Source: Symbiodinium natans (lineage: Eukaryota; Sar; Dinophyceae; Suessiales; Symbiodiniaceae). Taken from it: a stretch of DNA of 20,000 nucleotides. This document shows, piece after piece, positions 13,001 through 20,000 of the stretch (position 1 is the stretch's first letter; every line of letters begins with the position of its first letter). Made by a program: the position numbers and the translations under genes. The notes below the pieces were generated by a model that worked only from the letters and a program-made list of their open reading frames with translations, had not been told where the DNA came from and made no database searches. Location: positions 1,462,792 to 1,482,791 of the forward strand of contig CAJNDS010001001.1 in assembly GCA_905221605.1 (NCBI GenBank). Direction: 5' to 3'.

Positions 13001-13042
13001 TTAGGGTTTAGGGTTTAGGGTTTAGGGTTTAGGGTTTAGGGT
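13001..13042 (+). repeat. TTTAGGG block, about 6 units
   Basis: Perfect units. This is the last telomere block before the satellite region. Confidence 0.95.
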
Positions 13043-13198
13043 GAAGCGGCGTAGCGCATTTAGGGATTGCCCAGACCCAGACTCCTGGGAGGATAAAAAG
13101 TACATCCCCTCAAGGGTTCCCAAAAATGACCCACTAGTAGTATGTACGTAGGACCTTTCTGCTCTATTTGGCTTTGCTCTCTGCCTGACTAACTTTTC
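13043..13198. other. Island 28 before the satellite, no gene seen
   Basis: A mixed sequence ending in GACTAACTTTTCAG, which resembles a branch site plus acceptor. The sequence behind it is satellite, so no exon is inferred. Confidence 0.4.
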
Positions 13199-15716
13199 AG
13201 GATTTTAAGGATTTTAAGGATTTTAAAGATTTTAAAAAGGCTTTAAAATCCTTAAAACCCTTAAAGTTTTTGGAAAATCCATTTCCTAAAACTTTAAGGA
13301 TTTTAAGGGTTTTAAGGCCTTTTTAAAATCTTTAAAATCCTTAAAATCCTTAAAGTTTTTGGAAAATCCATTTCCAAAAAGTTTAAGGATTTTAAGGGTT
13401 TTAAGGCCTTTTTAAAACCTTTAAAATCCTTAAAATCCTTAAAGTTTTTGGAAAATCCATTTCCAAAAATTTTAAGGATTTTAAGGATTTTAAGGATTTT
13501 AAAGATTTTAAAGATTTTAAAGGGGTCCCGGAGGCCCAGGGGCCCCGGGCCACCTTTTAAAATCTTTAAAACCTTTAAAATCTTTAAAACCCTTAAAGTT
13601 TTTGGAAAATCCATTTCCTAAAGCTTTAAGGATTTTAAGGGTTTTAAGGCCTTTTTAAGACCTTTAAAATCCTTAAAATCCTTAAAGTTTTTGGAAAATC
13701 CATTTCCAAAAATTTTAAGGATTTTAAGGATTTTAAGGATTTTAAGGATTTTAAAGATTTTAAAGGGGTCCCGGAGGCCCAGGAGCCCCGGGCCACCTTT
13801 TAAAATCTTTAAAACCTTTAAAATCTTTAAAATCCTTAAAGTTTTTGGAAAATCCATTTCCTAAAACTTTAAGGATTTTAAGGGTTTTAAGGCCTTTTTA
13901 AAACCTTTAAAATCCTTAAAATCCTTAAAGTTTTTGGAAAATCCATTTCCAAAAATTTTTAAGGATTTTAAGGATTTTAAGGATTTTAAGGATATTAAAG
14001 ATTTTAAAGGGGTCCCGGAGGCCCAGGAGCCCCGGGCCACCTTTTAAAATCTTTAAAGCCTTTAAAATCTTTAAAACCCTTAAAGTTTTTGGAAAATCCA
14101 TTTCCTAAAACTTTAAGGATTTTAAGGGTTTTAAGGCCTTTTTAAAACCTTTAAAATCCTTAAGATCCTTAAAGTTTTTGGAAAATCCACTTCCAAAAAT
14201 TTTAAGGATTTTAAGGATTTTAAGGATTTTAAAGATTTTAAAGGGGTCCCGGAGGCCCAGGAGCCCCGGGCCACCTTTTAAAATCTTTAAAACCTTTAAA
14301 ATCTTTAAAATCCTTAAAGTTTTGGAAAATCCATTTCCTAAAACTTTAAGGATTTTAAGGGTTTTAAGGCCTTTTTAAAACCTTTAAAATCCTTAAAATC
14401 CTTAAAGTTTTTGGAAAATCCATTTCCTAAAATTTTACGGATTTTAAGGATGTTAAGGATTTTAAAGATTTTAAAGGGGTCCCGGAGGCCCAGGGGCCCC
14501 GGGCCACCTTTTAAAATCTTTAAAACCTTTAAAATCTTTAAAACCCTTAAAGTTTTTGGAAAATCCATTTCCTAAAACTTTAAGGATTTTAAGGGTTTTA
14601 AGGCCTTTTTAAAACCTTTAAAATCCTTAAAATCCTTAAAGTTTTTGGAAAATCCATTTCCAAAGATTTTAAGGATTTTAAGGATTTTAAAGATTTTAAA
14701 GGGGTCCCGGAGGCCCAGGCGCCCCGGGCCACCTTTTAAAATCTTTAAAACCTTTAAAATCTTTAAAATCCTTAAAGTTTTTGGAAAATCCATTTCCTAA
14801 AACTTTAAGGATTTTAAGGGTTTTAAGGCCTTTTTAAAACCTTTAAAATCCTTAAAATCCTTAAAGTTTTTGGAAAATCCATTTCCAAAAAATTTAAGGA
14901 TTTTAAGGATTTTAAGGATTTTAAAGATTTTAAAGGGGTCCCGGAGGCCCAGGAGCCCCGGGCCACCTTTTAAAATCTTTAAAACCTTTAAAATCTTTAA
15001 AATCCTTAAAGTTTTTGGAAAATACATTTCCTAAAACTTTAAGGGTTTTAAGGGTTTTAAGGCCTTTTTAAAACCTTTAAAATCCTTAAAATCCTTAAAG
15101 TTTTTGGAAAATCCACTTCCAAAAATTTTAAGGATTTTAAGGATTTTAAGGATTTTAAAGATTTTAAAGGGGTCCCGGAGGCCCAGGAGCCCCGGGCCAC
15201 CTTTTAAAATCTTTAAAACCTTTAAAATCTTTAAAACCCTTAAAGTTTTTGGAAAATCCATTTCCTAAAACTTTAAGGATTTTAAGGGTTTTAAGGCCTT
15301 TTAAAACCTTTAAAATCCTTAAAATCCTTAAAGTTTTTGGAAAATCCACTTCCAAAAATTTTAAGGATTTTAAAGATTTTAAGGATTTTAAGGACTTTAA
15401 AGATTTTAAAGGGGTCCCGGAGGCCCAGGAGCCCCGGGCCACCTTTTAAAATCTTTAAAACCTTGAAAATCCTTAAAATCCTTAAAGTTTTTGGAAAATC
15501 CATTTCCTAAAACTTTAAGGATTTTAAGGGTTTTAAGGCCTTTTTAAAACCTTTAAAATCCTTAAAATCCTTAAAGTTTTTGGAAAATCCATTTCCAAAA
15601 ACTTTAAGGATTTTAAGGGTTTTAAGGCCTTTTTAAAACCTTTAAAATCCTTAAAATCCTTAAAGTTTTTGGAAAATCCATTTCCAAAAAGTTTAAGGAT
15701 TTTAAGGATTTTAAAT
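13199..15716. repeat. AT-rich macrosatellite, 225-244 bp unit built of 9-bp steps
   Basis: A GC core beginning GGGGTCCCGGAGGCCCAG recurs at 13522, 13765, 14009, 14243, 14476, 14701, 14935, 15169 and 15411. Spacings are 243, 244, 234, 233, 225, 234, 234 and 242, close to 25, 26 or 27 times 9. Around the core, GATTTTAAG 9-mers run in on the left and their complements run out on the right, so each unit can fold with the GC core at the tip. A 25-nt perfect hairpin (TTTTTGGAAA, ATCCA, TTTCCAAAAA) occurs in many units, for example 13356-13380. Minus-strand frames of 70-100 codons rich in KILK arise because 9 bp is three codons. They end each unit and are not called. Confidence 0.96.
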
Positions 15717-15925
15717 GGGCCTCCAGAAAGGCGCGGCTCGATTTGGCCAAATTTTGCCGGGCAGGCTCCGGGCAAAATTTGGCCCGGAGCCTGTCCGGCA
15801 AAATTTGGCCAAATCGAGCCGCGCATTTCTCATCGCATACGAAGAGCAACCCGATTTGGCCAAATTTTGCCCGGAGCCTGCCCGGCAAAATTTGGCCAAA
15901 TCGAGCCGCGACCTTCTGGAGGCCC
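15717..15925. mobile_element. 209-bp palindromic foldback/MITE-like element
   Basis: The terminal inverted repeats are 42 bp (15717-15758 and 15884-15925), matching at 40 positions and beginning GGGCCTCCAGAA. Inside is a hairpin with 43-bp arms (15731-15773 and 15782-15824, 42 of 43 matching, 8-nt loop). A second hairpin has 20-bp arms (15852-15871 and 15884-15903). The recurring word is GATTTGGCCAAATTTTGCC. It interrupts the satellite. AAAT precedes it and GAAAT follows it, a possible but uncertain target duplication. No transposase is present, so it would depend on enzymes from elsewhere. The first eight bases also resemble the reverse of the satellite GC core, so origin from the satellite is possible. 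Confidence 0.7.
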
Positions 15926-16215
15926 GAAATTATTTAACTTCAAAATACTTAACATCCTTAAAGTTTTTGGAAAATCCCTTTCCAAAAATTTTATGGATTT
16001 TCAAGATTTTAAAGGGGTCCTGGAGGCCTAGGGGCACCGGGCCACCTTTTGAAATCTTTTAAAATCCTTAAAACCTTTAAAATCCTTAAAATCCTTAAAG
16101 TGTTTGGAAAACTTTAAGGGTTTTTAAGGATTTTAAGGAATTTAAGGAATCCAAAAGATTTAAAAAAGAGCCGCCCAAAGAAGTTTAATCATCTAATTTA
16201 GGAATTTAAGGAAAA
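15926..16215. repeat. Degenerate end of the 9-bp/234-bp satellite
   Basis: A diverged core (GGGGTCCTGGAGGCCTAG at 16014) and decayed ATTTTAAGG units. The array fades out around 16150-16215. Confidence 0.88.
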
Positions 16216-16945
16216 CCTAAACCCTAAGCTCCTAAGCTTCTAAGCGCCTGGGCGCCTAAGCGCCTACCCCTCAAACTGAAACCCTCAAACCCTAATTCCT
16301 AAGGTCCTCAGCTCCTAAGCGCCTAAACTCCTAAGCGTCTACCCCCTAAATCCTGTAACCCGAAACCCTTAAACCCTAAGCTCCTAAGCTCCTAAGCGCC
16401 TAAGCTCCAAAGCGCCTACCCCCTAAATCCTCAAACTACCCTACACCAAAACCATAAACTCCTAAGCTCTTAAGCTCCTCAGCGCCTAAGCGCCTACCCC
16501 ATAGACCCTTAAACCTTACACCCTAAACCCTAAGCTCCTAAGCTCCTAAGCGCCTAGGCGCCTGCCCCCTAAAACCTTAAGCTCCTAAGCGCGTAAGCTC
16601 CGAAGCGCGTACCCCCTAAATCCTCAAAACCTAAACCCTTAAACCCTAAACCCTAAGCTCCTAAGCTCCTAAGCGTCTAAGCGCCTGCCCCCCCTAAACC
16701 CTTCAACCCTCAACCCTAAACCATAAACTCCTAAGCTCCTGAGCGCCTAAGCGCCTACCCCCAAAACCCTTAAACCTTAAACCCTAAAACCTAGGCTCCT
16801 AAGCTCCTAAGCGCCTAGGCGCCTACCCCCTAATCCCTTAAACCCTAAACCCTAAACCTCTTAAGCTCCTGAGCGCCTAAACACTAACCCCTAAACCCTA
16901 AACCCTAAGCTCCTAAGCTCCTAAGCGCCTAAGTGGCTACCCCCT
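16216..16945 (-). repeat. Octamer-based repeat (CTCCTAAG/CGCCTAAG) in ~75-bp blocks
   Basis: Each block has CCCTAAA units, then CTCCTAAG repeated two to three times, CGCCTAAG one to two times, and ends in TACCCCCTAAA. Eight to nine blocks are visible. GCGCCTAGGCGC, a perfect 12-nt palindrome, occurs at 16550-16561 and 16811-16822. The octamers resemble extended, mutated telomere units. Confidence 0.92.
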
Positions 16946-17072
16946 AAACCCTGAGACCCCGGGACCCCTTTTATCATTGAAAAATCCTTGCCTTCTTCTC
17001 TGCTGAGTATTTTCTAAAGTTTAAGGATTTTACGGCTTTTAGTACTTGAATGGATCTTTCGTTTTTGAAGTT
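16946..17072. other. Transition, no gene seen
   Basis: Begins with CCCCGGGACCCC and continues AT-rich with one satellite-like word (TTTAAGGATTTTACGG near 17020). Confidence 0.4.
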
Positions 17073-17249
17073 GAGGGCACCCTATGGTTTACCAATGACC
17101 TTTGCTAGGGTTTGCAAAAAACTTCGCTTTAAAGTAACGGGCACGCCAGGGTTTACAGAAAACCTTTCCGTTGTGATTAATTTGGTGTTTTAAGCAAATT
17201 GTGCAAGCGTACGTCTGCGATAGGAATGTTTGAGTTATTGCTCTTGCCA
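17073..17249 (+). repeat. Diverged 45-65 bp repeat, left flank copies
   Basis: Two units (from 17073 and 17139) share GGGCACNCCAGGGTTTACA, an A-run and CTTTCCGTT. Further copies lie beyond the 40-bp satellite from 18494. The second half (to 17249) is more diverged. Confidence 0.65.
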
Positions 17250-18483
17250 GTCTTCGAGGGGTCAAAACGTTCTGGGTCTGAAGGCTGGGCCCCTCGAGAG
17301 GTCAAAAAGTACTTGGTCTTAAGGCTGGGCCCCTCGAGGGGTCAAAAATGTTTGGTCTTAAGGCTGGGTTCTGGAGGGGTCAAACAGCTGTTGGTCTTAA
17401 GGCTGGGCCCTTCGAGGGGTCAAAGCGTTCTGGGTTTTAAGGCTGGGCCCCTCGAGGGGTCAAAGCGTTCTTGGTCTTAAGGCTGGGACCCTCGAGGGGT
17501 CAAACATCTTCTTCGTCTTAAGGCTGGGCCCCTCGAGGGGTCAAAGAGTATTTGGTCTTAAGGCAACCAGTTTTTGGTCTTAAGGCTGGGCCCCTGGGGT
17601 CTTAAGGCAGGGCCCCTCGAGGGGTCAAAGCGTTCTGGTTTTTAAGGCTGGGCCCCTCGAGGGGTCAAAAAGTTGTTGGTCTTGAGGCTGGGCCCTTCGA
17701 GGGGTCAAAGCGTTCTGGGTTTTAAGGCTGGGCCCCTCGAGAGGTCGAAAGTTCTTGGTCTTAAGGCTGGGCCCCTCGAGGGGTCCAAAAGTTCTTGGTC
17801 TTAAGGCTGGGCCCCATCGAGGGGTCAAACAGTTGTTGGTCTTAAGGCTGGGCCCTTCGAGGGGTGAAAGCGTTCTGGGTTTTAAGGCTGGGCTTCTCGA
17901 GGGGTCAAACAGTTTTTGGTCTTAAGGCTGGGCCCCTCGAGGGGTCAAACAACTTCTTCGTCTTAAGGCTCGGCCCCTAGAGCCTCGAGAGGTCAAGAGT
18001 ATTTGGTCTTAAGGCAAAAAGTTGTTGGTCTTAAGGCTGGGCCCCTGGGGTCTTAGGACTGGGCCCCTCGAGGGGTCAAAAAGTTTTTGGTCTTCAGGCT
18101 GGGCCCCTCGAGGGGTCAAAAAGTTTTTGGTCTTAAGGATGGGCCCTTCGAGGGGTCAAAGCGTTCTTGGTCTTAAGGCTGGGCCCCTCGAGGGGTCAAA
18201 AAGTTCTTGGTCTTACGGCTGGGCCCCTCCAAGGGTCAAAACGTTCGGGGTCTTAAGGCTGGGCCCCCCCAAGGCGTCAAAGAGTATTTGGTCTTACGGA
18301 AAGTTTTTGGTCTTAGGCTGGGCCCCTCGATGGGTCAAACAGTTGTTGGTCTTAAGGCTGGGCCCTTCGATGGGTCAAAACGTTCTGGGTTTTAAGGCTG
18401 GGCCCCTCGAGGGGTCAAACAGTTTTTTTTTTCTTAAGGCTGGGCCCCTCGAGGGGTCAAAAACTTGTTGGTCTTAAGGCTGT
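17250..18483 (+). repeat. 40-bp satellite with higher-order repeat, about 32 units
   Basis: A typical unit carries AAGGCTGGGCCCCTCGAGG, GGTCAAAAAGTTCTTGG and TCTT. It contains the 12-nt perfect palindrome CCCCTCGAGGGG. Shortened units of about 22 bp, one lacking the palindrome and one ending CCCCTGGGGTCTT, occur in the same order near 17560-17603 and 18005-18056, defining a higher-order period of about 443-445 bp. Frames on both strands of 60-150 codons with LGPSRG or AGPLEG are by-products. Confidence 0.96.
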
Positions 18484-18493
18484 TTTTGAGGAT

Positions 18494-18711
18494 GAGGGCA
18501 CACCAAGGTGTACAAGAACCCTTTCGTTGTTGAGGTTGAGGACACACTAGGGTTTACAGAAAAACTGACGTTTGACGTTACAGGCGCACCAGGTTGAGGG
18601 AAAAACGCTTTTCGCTTTTGACATGTTGAGGACATATCAGGCTTCAAATCGGACCTTCGTTAAAAATGATGGCACATGAAGGTTTGCAAAACAAAAGCGT
18701 TCGTTAACTTT
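18494..18711 (+). repeat. Diverged 40-47 bp repeat, right flank copies
   Basis: Units begin near 18494, 18538, 18581, 18628 and 18668, with GAGGRCACACNAGGGTTTAC, an A-run and a CTTTCGTTNNTGAGGTT-like tail. They match the units at 17073-17249. Confidence 0.75.
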
Positions 18712-18848
18712 GTTGAATTCTTACTTTTCAATCGTTTGAAATATTTAACAGGCTGCAGGAATATCATGATGTAAAAAATAGGTAGGAGCGCCTGTAGCGC
18801 GACGTGTGTTTGTTGGCATGGCCAGAATGTGGAATGTGCTGAAACCCA
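18712..18848. other. Island 29, no gene supported
   Basis: AT-richer sequence. A forward frame of 85 codons starts at 18806 and continues through the left arm of the inverted repeat to 19063. A minus frame of 66 codons (18660-18860) overlaps it. No motif was recognised in either. Confidence 0.35.
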
Positions 18849-19098
18849 GGCAAAACGCACATGTCTGCTTAAGAATTGCTATGTTGCAGGGGCCGAAAGT
18901 GTGTAACAGTGTCTATTTTCGAGCGACCATGACGTTCCCGCCTAGGCAAAAAGCACATTTTGCCGCGGACCGTCTGAGAAACTTTGTTCAGCTGCACTTG
19001 TTGGCAGCTTGGCACAGCTTGGAGAGAGCTCTGAACACATCTGAGTGCATTCGTCGGAACTGAAACTGTCTTATGTACTTCCAGATGCGATCTGCATT
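18849..19098 (+). repeat. Left arm of a 250-bp inverted repeat
   Basis: Compared base by base with the right arm, 249 of 250 positions agree; the difference is at 19057/19205. Each arm encodes the same 60-residue open frame (left 18881-19063; right 19199-19381 on the minus strand) starting MLQGPKVCNSVYF and ending at TGA. The single difference is a synonymous Arg codon change (CGG/CGT). AGGCAAAA[C/A]GCACAT occurs twice within each arm, 14 of 15 bases alike. The frame has no known domain. Confidence 0.95.
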
Positions 19099-19163
19099 AT
19101 GTCAAGGCAAGCATCCCCAAGGGGATGCATAACAAAAAGAGCGACGGATGCCATCGCGAAGCG
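19099..19163. other. Spacer of the inverted repeat with its own hairpin
   Basis: The 65-bp centre carries GCATCCCC (19111-19118), AA, GGGGATGC (19121-19128), a perfect 8-bp hairpin. The whole 565-bp unit can fold as one very long stem-loop. Confidence 0.85.
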
Positions 19164-19413
19164 AATGCAGATCGCATCTGGAAGTACATAAGACAGTTTC
19201 AGTTACGACGAATGCACTCAGATGTGTTCAGAGCTCTCTCCAAGCTGTGCCAAGCTGCCAACAAGTGCAGCTGAACAAAGTTTCTCAGACGGTCCGCGGC
19301 AAAATGTGCTTTTTGCCTAGGCGGGAACGTCATGGTCGCTCGAAAATAGACACTGTTACACACTTTCGGCCCCTGCAACATAGCAATTCTTAAGCAGACA
19401 TGTGCGTTTTGCC
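19164..19413 (-). repeat. Right arm of the 250-bp inverted repeat
   Basis: Reverse complement of 18849-19098. It ends exactly where CCCTAAA repeats begin (after GCC 19411-19413). The structure suggests a foldback or MITE-like element or a recent palindromic duplication. Near-identity of the arms means recent origin or ongoing gene conversion. Confidence 0.95.
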
Positions 19414-19437
19414 CTAAACCCTAAACCCTAAACCCTG
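19412..19437 (-). repeat. Short CCCTAAA block at the inverted-repeat end
   Basis: Three to four perfect units. On the other side of the inverted repeat the matching position reads on without telomere repeats (complement: GCCTGGGTTTCAGC). After the block this side reads CTGGTTCCAGCC, which resembles that continuation. Confidence 0.9.
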
Positions 19438-19902
19438 GTTCCAGCCAGGCTGAGCCAAGGTGGCGGCTTCAGCTGGCTTAACGGCATTTAGGGTTTCAGG
19501 CGAAACCAAAGCCCCAAACCGTGCACCCGAAACCTACAACATGAACCCCTGTGCTCTCGAAAAGCACGTAACCACCCCCCCCCCCCCAACCCAACCCAAC
19601 CCAAGAATCAACCAGAATCGCCAAAACGAATGGAACGCGCCCGTCACGTAAGGGGCGCTCCCACCAAAAAATATCATTGTTTGATGTCTTAGGTCTCCAC
19701 GCTAAACTGAACAGTTTGAAGTAATGTCATAACTGAAACCGTTTACATCGTTCAGTTAAAGTGTTCTGCGAAATGTTGATATCTTGAGCCTTCCAAATAA
19801 CAAATAAACAGCTGAATTGAAATATTCAAAATGTTTACATTATGGAGCCTCTAAAAGAATCAAAACACGTTAAATAGGTCGGCGTGTTTCTTTTATTCAT
19901 CG
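19438..19902. other. Unique, AT-richer segment, no gene supported
   Basis: A 63-codon forward frame (19460-19651) is Pro/Asn-rich because it crosses the C13 and CCCAA runs, and is not called. Positions 19660-19900 are AT-rich with repeated AACTGAA/CAGTT words (near 19704-19760). No RNA gene was recognised. Confidence 0.45.
19575..19604. repeat. C13 run followed by four CCCAA units
   Basis: Thirteen C (19575-19587) merge into a 5-bp CCCAA repeat (19585-19604). Confidence 0.92.
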
Positions 19903-19916
19903 TTTCTCTCTCCCTC

Positions 19917-20000
<84 letters not shown>
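19903..20000. repeat. (CT)n microsatellite running off the window
   Basis: A pure pyrimidine tract: TTTCTCTCTCCCTCT words first, then uninterrupted CT dinucleotides to the end. The true length is not visible. Confidence 0.97.

Noticed and set aside
13312-16062. Repeated 60-120 codon frames rich in KILK, FKDFKDFKG or FGQILPG.
   Set aside because: They follow the 9-bp steps of the satellite and the palindromes of the 209-bp element. Frames are open on both strands and stop once per unit.
17199-18477. Frames of 60-150 codons with LGPSRGQ/AGPLEGSK repeats.
   Set aside because: They are translations of the 40-bp satellite, which shifts frame every unit. The apparent protein repeat spans three units and also appears on the other strand.
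1-20000. CRISPR arrays, tRNA, rRNA, bacterial operons or promoters.
   Set aside because: The repeats lack a repeat/unique-spacer pattern of fixed length. No tRNA B-box-like word in a foldable context, no rRNA core and no ribosome-binding-site-plus-gene arrangement was seen.

Overview
This window looks like nuclear DNA from a eukaryote whose telomere repeat is TTTAGGG. It has no recognisable bacterial gene, operon, rRNA, tRNA or CRISPR array. More than 40 short blocks of TTTAGGG (or CCCTAAA on the given strand) are scattered through positions 1-13042, with a last one near 19412. They alternate in orientation and are separated by 50-400 bp islands. Lineages with this repeat include land plants, many green algae, dinoflagellates and some other alveolates. 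The mixture of decayed telomere blocks, islands and satellites suggests a subtelomere, and I favour a dinoflagellate-like protist at modest confidence. No full spliced-leader relic was found, so the lineage is unproven. For telomere blocks, strand '+' means TTTAGGG reads on the given strand and '-' means CCCTAAA does.

Layout. Positions 1-10427 are a mosaic of interstitial telomere blocks and islands. Several islands hold short open frames with splice-like borders. The best is a two-piece frame at 6838-7043 with a 65-nt intron-like gap; weaker ones lie at 4240-4427, 5581-5680, 5794-5919, 7922-8179 and 8222-8542. None matches a protein I recognise, and short open frames are common by chance in islands this size. 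Positions 10428-11729 are a low-complexity tract made almost only of A and C, mainly a 9-bp repeat, followed by a run of 56 C at 11786-11841. Positions 11842-13198 return to the telomere/island mosaic.

Positions 13199-18711 are a chain of unrelated satellites. First comes an AT-rich 225-244 bp satellite built of 9-bp steps (13199-16215), interrupted by a 209-bp palindromic element (15717-15925). Then comes an octamer-based repeat (16216-16945). Last is a 40-bp satellite with higher-order structure (17250-18483), framed on both sides by copies of another diverged repeat. A 565-bp inverted repeat with 250-bp arms (249/250 identical) lies at 18849-19413 and abuts a telomere block. The window ends in AT-richer unique sequence and a CT microsatellite that runs off the edge.

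There is no gene set acting together here. What stands out is how the telomere blocks are placed. Two are bracketed by 16-17 bp exact direct repeats. One sits inside a duplicated sequence whose other copy in this window lacks it. One lies exactly at the end of the long inverted repeat. Together these suggest that telomere repeats were added at internal break sites, an inference that can be tested.
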